This document shows positions 35,178 to 47,399 of a stretch of 64,000 bases of DNA, in pieces. The position numbers were made by a program, and so were the translations under genes. Positions within the stretch are counted from its first letter, which is position 1; each line of letters starts with the position of its first letter. The DNA comes from Acorus gramineus (lineage: Eukaryota > Streptophyta > Magnoliopsida > Acorales > Acoraceae), in the NCBI GenBank assembly GCA_030737835.1, contig CM060851.1, forward strand, positions 10,597,611 through 10,661,610, in the 5' to 3' direction. The notes beneath the pieces are model-generated. The model was not told the DNA's origin. It made no database searches and saw only the letters and a program-made list of their open reading frames with translations.

Positions 35178-36294
35178 CTAGTGACGATGAATCAAGTCAT
35201 ACTCGGTAGCCAACCATGTCGCCCTACAAGCATTATCAACCATCTTGAAAAAGACCTCACGATTAGCGGGATCTTTCGAAAGGATAATGGCATAAGACCA
35301 TAAAGGGGACTTCAGAGGAATTTCATCACATGTAGCCAACAAATCCATTGCCTCCGCAATGGAGGGGATTGTTGAGGCCAAACCAGAAGGGCACATCAAC
35401 TTCATCCTCATTTCGATGACATCACATATACGGTTGATGGATTGCTCTAATTTCTGTCCAGTCCTAACTCTAGCCCTCTTAACATTGCCACAAGCGCGTG
35501 ATCCAGGACTAGGACGACGAGGACTTGTAGTCTCTACACCAATGCTACATTGATAAGGAGCAGCACTTGGGTTGGCCCTCGGAGTTGATTTATCTTCATA
35601 AAAAGTATCAGACCCCATTAAAAAATCTGCCACAATCTCGTTTTCCTCACGTGTGAAGTTTATGCCATCCAATCCACATGAATTGGAGAAGGGAATGAAC
35701 ACTTTATCACCCCTGGCTGCTGCACCTCCAAACAGGATATCCAATTCATCCTCAAGTAATAGGGGTTTATCAGCAAATTTTTCTGCCCCAGGATTTCTCT
35801 ACATGTTGAATAAAAAATTTATGTTAGTATCTATAACATTTAATGTGCTTTATATAACCTATGAGACATACTATGAACACTAAAATAATTTTACCTGAGC
35901 AAAGGAAGCCCACCATTCTCGTGGCATTGCATAAGTTTTTTTCACTTCATCCCAACCCAGCCCTGTTTCTTTTTTGCAATGCCTTCCATGTTTGCCAGTC
36001 CTTCCTAGTGACATCCCAATGATTTTTGAATTGATCTCTCTCATACCGCACATGAGTTTGTTCAAAAAAATTTCTTGCTAGGTTCATGTACCCCATCCTA
36101 TTTAAAGTTTGTCCAGGCTTGTTCCCTTGTTGCATTTCTTCTAGACATATCATCACAAACACCTCATGATTATGATTGTCCCAGGAAGCCTTTTGTTTAT
36201 TAGGATCAATGGGCTTCTTTCCCTTCCCTCTCACTGTGAACCTCTTGACATTAGAGTTTAGGCTACTTTCATTAAGACTCTGTTGACTATCCAT
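35178..36294 (-). pseudogene. PIF/Harbinger Myb/SANT-like accessory protein
   Basis: The second PIF gene encodes a DNA-binding partner of the transposase. Exon 1 (36294 to about 35895) has the SANT-like trihelix: ASWDNHNHEVFVMICLEEM, LNRMGYMNLARNFFEQT and DQFKNHWDVTRKDWQTWKAL, with a frame change near 35950 before GLGWDEVKKTYAMPREWW. A donor GTAAAATTA follows FAQ (35894). Exon 2 (about 35800-35178) encodes NPGAEKFADKPLLLEDELD, a Ser/Pro-rich segment and a C-terminal helical part (ICDVIEMRMKLM, ending YDLIHRH). The frame change in exon 1 makes it probably non-functional. Confidence 0.82.
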
Positions 36295-37158
36295 CTCTGC
36301 ATACGCACATATATAAATGTAATTATTTTATTCAACACTAACGTATAGTCACCCCCCAAAAAAAATTCAACAAGCTTAGAAGAATCAAATCATCACATAT
36401 AATTTGAACCCCAAAATAGTTCTCAATCACCATAAACTCCATAAATACTCATGTAAAACCTAATAGTTCAATGCAATAGATATAATACCACTGCTGTGTC
36501 GTTGCAATTAGACAGTGTCTTCTCTTCCTACATGATGTTGATCGATTTTTGTTACATGATGGGCCAATACTAAATAAATGTGTGCATTGGTCATGCAGGA
36601 TATTTGGATGTCTCAGTTATGTATATTCATTTTGCTTTGTAATTGTAATTAGTCTCAATAAAAATATCTTGGTATGGCTGGGAACTTGTTCTTCTTCATA
36701 GCATCCAACTTTATGCTAGATAACACATAATTAAATCATAGATGTGCTCATAAAGATGTCTCAAAGATGGTGAAGAGGAAGCATGGTTTAGGGATGGTTA
36801 AAGCACTGATTGTGTGGATAATTAAAAGAATGAGGAATGAATCTGATCCTCTGTTTTTTTTTTTTTTTTTTTTGTAAGTTATAAAGCAAATTCATTCATA
36901 GGTCTCCCTAAAGAATTATTCATGCATGCAGAATGTATAATGACCTATGAGGTTCTCATTCTTTTAAAAAAAAGGTCTTACTTTAAAGTAATCATGCATT
37001 ATTTAGAAATTCTCAATTTGTATCAGTTTTGTTGATAGTTTTAATTGGATCATCTGATGTGATGATCTTGATCATCTTGCTAAAATGAACTCAATGTGCT
37101 CAGATAGATATTACGTAGATACTCCAATCAAAATCATGATAAAATCAACAAAAAAAAG

Positions 37159-37432
37159 GGTTTTTTAGTTTTCAGTCCCTGTAAACATACCTATTTAGGG
37201 ATCGATCAATCACTTCTTCATATTTTGGTTTTAGTCTCCAGATTTAAATGATATGTTCCTTTTTAGTCCTCACACAGACTAAAAACAAAACCAAATAATT
37301 TAGAGATAGGTCCCTCGAAGGGACTAAAAAATAACATATCCTTTAAATCTGGAGACTAAAACCAAAATATGAAGAATTGAGGGATCAATCAATAAATCCT
37401 ATTATTTATGGGGACTTAAAACTAAAAAACCA
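37159..37432. repeat. foldback (hairpin) element inside the PIF transposon
   Basis: The left arm starting GGTTTTTTAGTTTTCAGTCC pairs with the right arm ending GGGGACTTAAAACTAAAAAA. Inner words also pair in order (TTTTGGTTTTAGTCTCCAGA with TCTGGAGACTAAAACCAAAA). About 270 bp would form a long, nearly complete hairpin. Confidence 0.85.
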
Positions 37433-37464
37433 AAAAAAAAAATTAACCCAACAAAAGCCACATA

Positions 37465-37762
37465 AAGAAAACCATAAAACATGAAACCTAAAGAATCCAT
37501 GAAAAACTAATCCAACAAAACCCACACAAAAATAAACTATATAACATGAAACCTAAAGAATCCATGAAAAACTAATCCAACAAAACCCACACAAAAATAA
37601 AACATAAAACATGAAATCCTAAAGATTCCATGAAAAACTAATCCAAGAATCCACACAAAAATAAACCATAAAACATGAAACCTAAAGAATCAGTGAAAAA
37701 CTAATCCAACAAAACTCACACAAAAATAAACCATAAAACATGAAACCCTAAAGAACCCATGA
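37465..37762. repeat. 64-bp minisatellite, about 4.6 copies
   Basis: The unit contains AAAACATGAAACCTAAAGAA and ACTAATCCAACAAAACCCAC and recurs at about 37468, 37531, 37596, 37660 and 37726 (partial). Copies differ by a few bases. It lies between the foldback and the presumed promoter of the Myb-like gene. Confidence 0.88.
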
Positions 37763-38317
37763 AGGAAATCCTCGAGGAAATAAAATTGCGAAGAGAAAAA
37801 CGGAAGAGAGAGAGGGGTTATGAAAGCCATTAAACATTAAACATTTACCTTCAAGGATTAAGTCACCACCAGCACCATTAGAGAGTGAGATCACATAGAC
37901 CAGAGATAGTGATGGTTTCTAACAAGTGGTAAAAAAAATGAAATGAAGAGAGAGAAAGGTCGTTGGGTTTTTTTTTTTTGTTTATTCAATTCCGCTTTTT
38001 TGGTGAAGTTTGTGGGAAAGCAATCCTTCCGTCATTTTTTAAAATCAGCTTGTTGTAATACATGTATAATTATAATCTGTTTGTAACTTTTAATTAAGTT
38101 CAGAGCTTATTTTACTGTTTAGTAGCAGATTAAAAATAATTAGATTTCTACGAACTCATAATTATTTCAAATCCACATCCAAACGCTCTTAAATAAAAGA
38201 GCTTATTCAGCTAAAATCGAATAATCAAAGCTTATTGAGTATATAAAATGGTTTGGTTGACAGCCCAGTATAAAAGTTTATCTTTCCTCATTCAGATAAA
38301 TATCCTCAAATTTTTAA

Positions 38318-40355
38318 GGGAAATTTGCATGTATACCCTATTAAATATAATATTTTGTGTTATACCTCTATTAAAAAACTAATTACATCTATACCCCTGA
38401 AAAAATCTTTCGTGTTGCAACTGTACCTCTGAAGTTAAGTTCCGTCGGATGAAAGTGGAATATACCAGGAATATTCCATTAACGGGGTTAAATGTAAAAT
38501 GAATTGACCAAACTATCATTTGGACTGTAGGGACTTGAAAAATTACATTTATACCCCTGTGTCTGTTTGAAATTTCATCTATGCCCCTGTGTTTGCCTGA
38601 TGCTTATAAAACCCATTTTCTTCAACCTCCATACCTGTTGAAACCCTTTTTTTCTCATCTTCTTCAATAATTGATTGAAAACCTTATAATTATTCAAAAG
38701 ACTAAGATAGATAGTGTTTATTTGGGTTTCACTAACAGATTTTATTTTTCATAATAGAAAATCTATCAACAAACACTATTTCAATCATATAACCATACCA
38801 GAAAATAATCACAAAATTCATTTTGAAATAAAAAAACAATGACTAATTGCCCTTAAAAAATTATGAAGTGATAACTCCAGTTCCTTTCATTCTTTTTGAA
38901 ATCAAAAGTTAGGTATTTCATTCTAAAGTGAAAAACAAAATAAAAAAAATTACTAAATTAAATTTTTTTTTTGTTATGGTTGTTCATTTAAATTAAAAAA
39001 TTATTACAAAAAATAACATAATACAAAACTTTAACTATTAGGATTTTTATTTATTTATTTGATCTTTTGTATAAATGACACAATAGTATTAAATATGAAT
39101 TAAATGAAATAATCAAAATTACATGTTACGTGTTTAAAGATTTTTAATATCAAATTATATCTTCAATTGTATGTGAACATTATGTCAAGATTGAGTTTTG
39201 CAACCTCTAGACCTATTGAAACTCTTTTCTCTCACCTTCTTTAACATAAAAACAAAATATACCAGGATCTAGCTAAATTCTTCATGTTGAAAACCTTATA
39301 ATTATTCAAAAGAGTAATATAAATAGTGTTTATTTGGGTTTCATTGATAGATATTATTTTCCATAATAGAAAATATCAACAAATACTATTTCAATCATAT
39401 AACCATTCTAGAAAGTAAGGCATAATCATCCTAACTATCACAGTGAAAAAAATATAAAAATATTGATTGGTAAAATTTTCATGTCAGATGATCCTCAACA
39501 TGTAGAATAAGCATCAATTAGCATAATACACCACATAGAGACAAAAAAACACCGATTGATTGTAGGATGAACAAAAGTAAAAAATCACAAATTTTATTTC
39601 AATGTTGAGATTTCACGAACAAAAATCAAAAGACAATAGAATCTCTATTAGCATAATGAGAACCATATGGAACTCAACAATGATTCACTCCAAGCATAGA
39701 AGAACCAAGTAGAAATTTGATACTTTTTAGATAAACTGTTTAAACAATTGTCTTGCTTTAAAGTTGATATTACAAATATTTTAAAGAAAAAAAAATAGAT
39801 CTATGTATATTTGTCTATTCAGCTACTTATTTTTGCTGTTTAATAAACAAGATCACAATGATATGTGAAATGTATAAGCATTGAAAAATACAAGACATAT
39901 GTTCTCTTATATGTTCCTTTTCCTAAGCTATTATCAATCTTTCAAAACCCTCCATACCTAAAAATTAGATCAACATGAGTGTCATATTCTAACTGCAATA
40001 CAAAACAACATAAATTATATGTTCAGCCTTGGTAACGGAGATGGACGGAGGGGCACAGTTGTAACACGAAAGAAGTTTTCAGGGGTATAGAGGCAATTAG
40101 TTTTCAATGGGGGTATAACACAAAATATCATATTTAACAGGGGTATAAATGCAAAATTCCATGGGGTAAAAGAGACATTTCGTGGGGTAGAGTTAGGTTC
40201 GTAACCATGGTTGGTTCAGCCTTAGTAACGGAGACAGACGGAGGGGCACAGTTACAACACGAAAGAATTTTTCAGAAATATAGATACAATTAGCTTTTTA
40301 AGAGAGATATAACGTAAAATACCATACTTAACAGGGTATAAATAAAAAAATCCCC
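38318..40355. mobile_element. Mutator-like TIR element with a doubled right end
   Basis: The left terminal region (38318-38450: GGGAAATTTGCATGTATACC, then ATACCTCTATTAAAAAACTA, TATACCCCTG, CTTTCGTGTTGCAACTGTAC) is matched inverted twice on the right: 40030-40160 and 40213-40355. The two right copies are tandem (TTGGTAACGGAGATGGACGG / TTAGTAACGGAGACAGACGG). The interior has no gene but holds a direct repeat (about 38673 and 39287, period about 614, sharing AACCTTATAATTATTCAAAA). The target duplication is not resolved. Confidence 0.72.
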
Positions 40356-40469
40356 AAAGTTTTTCAGCTGAAACCCGGCCACTTATAAATCCGCAGTCGC
40401 CAATCACATATTTTACGCCGATGTGAAATGACCCCTGTACCCCTTGAAACTTACCCAAATAACGAGTGG

Positions 40470-40478
40470 TATATAAGG
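40470..40478 (+). promoter_or_regulatory. TATA box of the FRS gene
   Basis: TATATAAGG lies about 30 bp before the pyrimidine-rich start of the presumed 5' UTR (about 40500). It sits only about 115 bp to the right of the MULE-like element end at 40355. Confidence 0.55.
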
Positions 40479-40499
40479 TCGAAATATAGTTGCCCTCTC

Positions 40500-40787
40500 T
40501 CTCCTCACCCCTCTCTCTTCGTCGACTCCTTCGAAGAAACACAAAAAGGGATCGACTCTACGAAACCCTAATCGACCGAACGGACGACCTCGGCCTTCTC
40601 TTAGCGTCAAATAACCCCAAAATGCAAACCCTAATCGATGTGTGTTAACCCCTCTCTCTGTTCTCGCCACCCCTGATCGCCGGACAGTTACCACCACCGC
40701 GGAACCGCATCTCCATCTCCGTCTCCCTGGTCCGACAGTCCGAGCTCGTGCCTCCTCTTCTGATTTCCTCCACATCCAACTATCAAG
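40500..40787 (+). other. 5'-UTR exon of the FRS gene
   Basis: CT-rich leader with two AAACCCTAATCGA telo-box-like words (about 40563 and 40626) and a donor TATCAAG|GTAATA at 40788. The matching acceptor is TTTTGCAG at 43874, 19 bases before the start codon. Leaders with a long first intron are common in plant genes. The transcription start is inferred, not seen. Confidence 0.55.
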
Positions 40788-43700
40788 GTAATACATATAT
40801 ACTGTTTGTGTGCTAGGGTTTCATTTTTTTTTCTTCTGAATGTTAAACCCCATTTTCAGTGTGGTTTTGTTGTTGGTCTGCTTTGAAATATGTATATATG
40901 TGTTGTGCACTAGCTTGATAGACATGTTTAGGGATTGCTCATTGATAACCTATGATTCGGTGCTGACACAAGCTTCTGTTGAAATGGATGGTATGGCCTG
41001 ATTTTTCTAATGTTGATGCACAAGTTATGTATTTATTCACTTTTATGGTACATTTACAAATTAATTAAGGAAATTTCAAATATTGTGGTGACCTACGCTT
41101 TAGGGATCAATGATAGGGGCCTAACATGCCCTAAGCACTCTGAGGCTCTATGTAAGGACTTGATTTCTCATTGATAGGTGTTGTTGTAGTTCATGGACTA
41201 CTAAACAATCTTCTCAATCAAATTATATATTACATTGGGTGTATTTAACAAAAAATAGGCTTTATGTTTATGTATATGGATGCACATCATTGATCCTGTC
41301 TTGTGATGCTTTGTTTTTCAATAATCAATTGTGGATCATGTGTATAATGCCATAGAACACATTTGGCCCTGGTCGGTTGGTTTTATATCTCATATGTGAA
41401 TTTGGGGATTTAATTAATAGAATTTTGATCATTGACACCAACCTTATTAAAAAAAATGACGTCCAAATAAGGGGTTTGGGTTAGCCATTTTGTAATCAAT
41501 TTCTTGTATTTTTTTTATTGGTAATCATAGTGATGCATTGATTATTACATTTATAGGTTTGCTTAGGATTTGATATAAGAAGATGACTTCATATATAAAA
41601 AAAAAGAACAATTAGGGGGGTCAAAACAACCTATGTATGGATGGAATTATGGAAAAACTCCATAGGATTTCTAGACTCCTACAGATATGTAGCAGAAACA
41701 AAGGTTTTAAGTATGAATTGTAGTTTGAAAAAATCTTCAGTATCTTTGTGTGAAGTGTCAGTGAAATTTTTTTGTCGTACTCCAGAAAGGGAGGGATCAC
41801 CCAACACTACAGATATTAGCATTGGATGTCCCATTCAGAGCCTTGAAAAATTCCGACAACTTAGGAGTGGCCTAAAATCATCTTAATTAACAGGGAGTAT
41901 ATAATATAGATTGACACATCCTAATAGTTCATACTATAAACTTGAATCAATTGTTTCTGTGTGGAAAGTGGTTCATTGGGGTTGTGATTTCTAATTCCAT
42001 ATTACTTGAATTGTGTTGTTGTTCATGCAATGCATGGCTGGCTGTCTTTGTTTACATGAAAAAAGATATCCATGGTAGACCCGTTGGCTGTCTTCCTACA
42101 GCTATTGCTTGTCATCTTTTCATTTTTGGTTCCTCTATTTCTTTGTATTCATGAATCTGGAATTGGTGGCCGATATGTTTGTGGTGTTTTGTCTGTTAAT
42201 ATTTTTTTTTCTGTCTGTTCTTCAAGCTGATCATGGTTTATCAATTGTTTTTTAATTAATCATTGTTTCGGTCTTTTGGTGCATCTCTTGTGCATTAGCA
42301 TTCCTTGATTATGTTTCTTCTCCTAATGCATTTACTACACACCTCAAAAATGTAAAAGTGAGGTCAACATTGTTATAAATAGCTTCCAATCTATACCCAC
42401 CTATCTATAGTTTTGTCCGGATTGTAATGTGTTAATTAAAAGCAGTGGTGTTAAACACTGGAATAAACACAGATACATCTCCCGCAACCATGTCAAGATG
42501 GAGATCGACCCCCAAATTTTGAATGTTGCATGTGGACATAGCATTTGGATTTGTTTTTTGTTTTTTTTATGTGTGTAAAAGTTGTGGCAGTAACTAGATC
42601 TGTTGGTAAGCAGCACCTAAATTCATGCAAATGCAGTAGATTTTATGGTTTCATTTCTCTGGTGCACATAAGAGGTTCATGGCCCTATATGTACAATTTG
42701 GTTTGTGTGTTATCTTTAAGTTAGGCAGATCAGTTTTTTTTTTAAAATCTTGCTTGAAACAGAAGATAGGGCATTGTTTGTTTATGTGTATAATGTGGTC
42801 TTCATATGAAATGTATAGTTCTTGTAGGAATACGGTGTAAGAAGTGTCACTTTGAGTTACTACCTTAAGACAAACTGGATGTTGCTCAAGTACCCATATT
42901 GGATTGAAACTCATACCACTTTTTTTTTTTGTAGGTAGATAATGGATGCCAGGTGTGGGAGGGCTTCATGGAGTCCGGAAAATGAAAAAAATGTTCATTG
43001 ATCTATGCTTAGAACAGTGTTAATGGGTACATATGTTCAGTAGTTTATGCAACATTCTTCTTCTTACAAGTGATGTAGTTTATTTTTTTGCTCTCCCTGT
43101 TATTCAACAATGGCATTTGAAAATTTTTGTACTCCATATTATTCTTTGCAATCTCCACAGTTAGATGGAAAATTATGTTTATCAGAGTTCTCAACAGATT
43201 TAACACAAATTATTTGTTTTTCGCGTGTAGGCTAATCCATGAAAATATTTCATTGTTTTACACAGGGCATTAGTGAAAGATGTATTTAATTGAAAAAAGC
43301 ATTAATCATTAAGCCAAGCATGTTTTCAACCAAACATCAAAATAACACTAAGCACTTATAAAATGGACCGAAATACCCTCCTATTAAGCACATATGTTAA
43401 GTGGTCAACCAAACACACTTATTTAAATAACTGCATAATATTTTCCGCTGAATCAAACACTTTTTTTTTTCTGAACGCCTAAAGATTATTAGCATGACCT
43501 ATTTCTGCACTTATTAATCAGTACTTAAAATCCGCATTCCGCCGTTGCCAAACGCCACCTTAATTAATGTGCTTTTCTTTTGCTTCCTCAATAATGAAGA
43601 ACATTGATTTTCTATTTTTCTTTATATGCTGTCTTAGAACACACATGGTTATATAAACTCAGCCTTTTGTCCAAATTTCAAGTTCATGTCAGTTAAATGG

Positions 43701-43874
43701 TTTCAGCTCTGTATGCTGAGAGTAGGTAAGGTAATTAAGATGTTTGATTCATATCAATTGTTTGATAAATGGATCATTGTTATGTAATTCGAATACTTGA
43801 GTAATTTGTGATCTTAAAATGAAATGGCTGCATTTTTTGTTTACTGAAAATTTCGGTTTATGCTCATTTTGCAG
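40788..43874 (+). other. 5'-UTR intron of the FRS gene
   Basis: A 3.1-kb AT-rich intron. An 81-codon frame at 41641-41886 and a 70-codon frame at 41942-42154 have no family I recognise. A probable MITE lies at about 43260-43560. Confidence 0.5.
43260..43560. mobile_element. probable MITE in the FRS leader intron
   Basis: The right edge GCCGTTGCCAAACGCCACC is a typical MITE terminus (inverted GGTGGCGTTTGGCAACGGC), and the block contains several ACCAAACA / AAGCACTTAT words characteristic of hAT or Tourist MITEs. The left end is degraded. Confidence 0.4.
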
Positions 43875-43893
43875 CATTTATCTTCTATAATCC

Positions 43894-46800
43894 ATGGATT
43901 TGTTTGAGAGCTCCATTCACGATGGTAATCTGGAATTTGGTGAGGTGGAGACAGAAGCCTCAGATGAGGATCTGAATGAGGTCGCTGACCATGACTTAGC
44001 ATTGAATCCCGTTTCTCATGTAGATGGATCTGATGGAACTATCATTGAAGATTCTCATGAGGACATTGTAAAAAATGATGTCTTAGTCGGTGAACCATAC
44101 CTGGGTATGGAGTTTGATTCCGTTGATGCTGCAAAGATACATTACAAAACATATGCTCTTTCTCTGGGATTTTCTATCTGTTTGGGCACCAAATATAATG
44201 CAAAGAGGAAGGGTGGGATGGTTACAGGTCGGACTTTCATGTGTTCTAAAGGGACAATCAGGCCTATAAGGAGGTACGGTAGGGGAGTATCAAACGATAA
44301 CATAATGAGGAGCAATATGACTCCAAATGTAGTTGTCCCTGCAACGAGGCCACATTGCAAAGCACACCTGCGTGTCAGAATGAAAGAAGGTGGAAAATGG
44401 ATAGTAACTGGCTTTGTCAAGGAGCACAACCATGAGCTACAAGTGAATAACGAGAATCCCCTCAGTCCTGTGCCTGAAAGATTGGTAAAAACAGATTTTG
44501 TACATGAAGTGAGTGCACAACAACCTCAGATCATATCCCACGTCACTCCACGAAGCAGTGGGAGTAGAAACACCTCGTTTACTGACTCAAGTAACTACTC
44601 GGTCAAAGCTAGTAAGGAATCATTTGGAAATGATGTGGTTACAACTCTAGCATATTTCAGACGACTACAAGTTGAGAACCCTTCTTTCTACTATGCTATC
44701 CAAGTTGATGATTCTAACCGCATGCGGAATATCTTTTGGGCTGATGGAAGGTCAAGGACAGCATATAAACACTTTGGAGATGCGATCAGGTTCGACACAA
44801 CATGCTTGAAAAACAAGTATGATATGCCTTTTGCTCTTTTTATGGGAGTAAACCACCATTTGCAGCCTACTCTATTTGGATGTGCACTAATAAAGGATGA
44901 GACAGCATCTTCCTTTGCATGGCTTTTTGAAACATGGCTAGAATCCATGGGTGGTCGTCATCCAATCTCCATAATGACTGATCATAACTCAGCCATGAAG
45001 AAGGCAATTGCAGAAGTCCTTCCAACCACCCGTCACCTGTTCTGTGAGGGGCACATTCTGAAGAATGTAAAAAGAAACTTAGGCCATGTGTATAAAACAC
45101 ACCTGGTTTTCGGGCAGGAGTTGGAAGACTGTGTAAATGGTCCATCAACCTCTGAAGAATTTGAATCAGCTTGGAAAGATTTAGTTCAAAAATATGAGCT
45201 TAAGGGGAATGCGTATCTCAAAGAGTTGTTTAACATTCGCCATCAATGGGTTCCTGCATGCTTCAAGGACACTTTTGTTGCTCAGATATCTGTGATACAG
45301 CGAAGTGAGTCAATTAATGCAGTTTTTGATGGATTTGTAGACCCACAAACTTCAATATACTGTTTTGTTAAACAGTATGAAAAGGTTTTGGAAAATCTTT
45401 ATGAGAAGGAAGCTCATGAAGATCTTAAGACAATACAGGTGAAACCATCCTTGTGGTCAAACCATCCCATAGAAGAACATGCTAGAGAAGTTTACACAAG
45501 AACTCTCTTTGAGAAATTAAAAGAACAACTGAAAAGTACAATGGATTACGATATAGAGGACCATGGGAATGACACATATACAGTGGTTAAGATCAAAGGA
45601 GGAGGGAAGACATACGATGTTGCCACCAATATCTCAGAAGGAAAAGTAACATGTTCCTGCAGGTTGTTTGAATCTTCTGGATTATTATGCTCGCATATAC
45701 TCCTTGTATTCAGGCAACTCAAGATTCATGAGGTTCCGCTTCATTATATTTTAAAGCGATGGACTAGAAAAGCAAAAGAAGGTATTGATCTTGATGGAGG
45801 CATAGTACAGAATCACAGTCAAGCTCCTACACCTCAACTAACTCGATACAATAATGTTTGTCAATACATTCTTAAGCTCGCCGGGGATTCATCAACATGT
45901 GAGGAATCATATCAATATGTAATGCAAATCATGAAGACAGCAGAGAAGGAAGTGACAGCCATTAAGGAAAGAATTGCGAAGGATAGAGGGATGCAAGAAA
46001 CAACCCCTTCGACCAGTCAAGTTACAACTAATGCTTCTGAGGATTTTCCCACACTTGACCCCACGAAATTGTCGACAGAAGGAAGGAAGAGAACGGTTAG
46101 ACCAAGTACCCCACTCGAGGAGAAGGGAAGGGCAAAAAATATAAGAGCTTGTAGCAGGTGTAAGGAAACTGGCCATAATATACATACGTGTAAAAAGGTG
46201 GAGATTTTTTTCCTATTAAATGTGTATAAAGAATGCATGCCAGTGTTAAATGGTTTATACAATCCAGAAAATTGATGGTCAATTTTCTGTTTCAGGTTCT
46301 CACTGGTGTCTCCGATCAACCAATGAATACCATAGAAGGTGATTGTCATCTCTATTTTTATCCTCTTTTATCAACATGAAGGCTGCCTTTTACATATTGT
46401 TGTTAACTTGACACATGTCTGACTTTAATTATTATTATTAATTTTTATTTTTTTTTGGGGGGGGGGGGGTGTATTGTCCAAAATTTCATTAAGAACTGGA
46501 GTTACAAAGTGTTTACGAAGAGAAAATCAAGTGGAAACGGTAGGGAGAGAAGAACAGGGATAATCAGGAATGATTCCTACAATGACCCCCTCTCAGTGTT
46601 CAATCAAGTTGGAAAATACCCTTATGGGTAAGAACAGAAATAATCAATTTAATATTTTTTTCTTTTCTCGACTTTCTTCCTGTATTTTATTTTTTTTACA
46701 TTTAACTGTTATACGTGTTATATTTTTTATTATAAAGAAGTGGTCAATTAATCCCGCACAATACATGTCTATTCCAACTAGCGCCTAACGCTTTCTAGAA

Positions 46801-47278
46801 CATTGAAAATTAAATAATAAATAATTTACAAAAGAGCAGAGGGGGATGAAGTAGAAATGATAGGGAAAGAACATCAAGAACGATCCATAAAATGACCCCC
46901 TCATATAGAGTGTTCACTGAAGTTGGATAGTACTCTTACAGGGGAGACTAACCCTCTTTCTTTCAAGATATATACACACCAATGCTTCAAAATCAATATT
47001 TCTCAATTTATGACTACTATTGAAGATCTTGTCATTCCTCAGTCCTCACTAACCAGATAACTGACAAACATCCTTGAGGGATTGTACTATTGTAGCAATG
47101 CTGCTGATTTGCACCCTTGCTTTTGTGTATTACAATACATTGGCTGGAATATTTTAATAGACAACTCCTTGTTCTACTATTCAATTACAAATTTCTCATG
47201 CCCGTTTTGTCCTTAGGTTCTCTTGCTGACCCTCAACAAACTGAAGTTGCCAGTGAAGCTGAAAACATGCTTAATTGA
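43894..47278 (+). CDS. FAR1-related sequence (FRS) transcription factor
   Basis: Member of the FHY3/FAR1 family, nuclear regulators domesticated from MULE transposases and often linked to light signalling. Coding exons are 43894-46197 (768 codons), 46296-46338 and 47217-47278, with GT..AG borders and a consistent phase, giving about 803 aa. Domains: acidic N-terminus (1-70); FAR1 C2H2-type DNA-binding domain (about 75-182) with C117, C155 and the EHNHEL histidines; MULE transposase domain (about 280-385) with RFDTTC and MTDHN acidic residues; SWIM zinc finger (about 586-604) CSC..LLCSH; and a C-terminal CCHC knuckle CSRCKETGHNIHTC (752-765). The last two small exons add 35 residues ending EAENMLN. 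Without splicing, exon 1 would end at 46275 with an unrelated tail. The exact FRS orthologue is not assigned. Confidence 0.92.
46445..46960. repeat. diverged direct repeat, LINE-tail-like, in FRS intron 2
   Basis: The segments at about 46500-46630 and 46825-46945 share an order of words (TTACAAA, GAAATGA/GGAAACGG, AGGGA, AATGACCCCCTC, GTTCA, AAGTTGGA.A.TAC). The left block begins with a G-run and AAAATTTCATTAAG, resembling a minus-strand LINE 3' end. The intron splices around both. Confidence 0.5.
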
Positions 47279-47342
47279 TTGATCCCAAGAACCAACTTTA
47301 TATCTTCTCTTCATCCTGGGGATGCCCCTTTCATCTATGGTG

Positions 47343-47343
47343 A

Positions 47344-47394
<51 letters not shown>
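47343..47394. repeat. CT/AT compound microsatellite
   Basis: (CT)n of about 13 units followed by (AT)n of about 14 units, just downstream of the FRS stop codon and so possibly in its 3' UTR. Confidence 0.95.
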
Positions 47395-47397
<3 letters not shown>

Positions 47398-47399
47398 AA

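Larger units (their letters stand above)
32781..38189 (-). mobile_element. PIF/Harbinger transposon with both genes (5.4 kb)
   Basis: The left end GGGAGCGTTTGGATGTGGG and the right end, inverted, AGAGCGTTTGGATGTGGAT are terminal inverted repeats. TAA flanks both sides (32778-32780, 38190-38192), the 3-bp duplication typical of the superfamily. On the minus strand it encodes a Myb/SANT-like protein (35178-36294) and a DDE transposase (33549-34735), the two proteins autonomous PIF elements need. Both frames are interrupted, so this copy is probably immobile on its own. The 5' region carries a foldback element and a minisatellite. Confidence 0.9.

Noticed and set aside
37465-37762. CRISPR-like regular repeats
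   Set aside because: This is a head-to-tail minisatellite without unique spacers, in a eukaryotic transposon.
40252-40796. Minus-strand frames of 96 and 127 codons
   Set aside because: They are antisense to the FRS promoter and CT-rich 5' UTR, whose pyrimidine bias yields Arg/Gly-rich chance frames.
41641-42154. 81- and 70-codon frames as genes in the FRS leader intron
   Set aside because: No family resemblance and no splice sites linking them to FRS.
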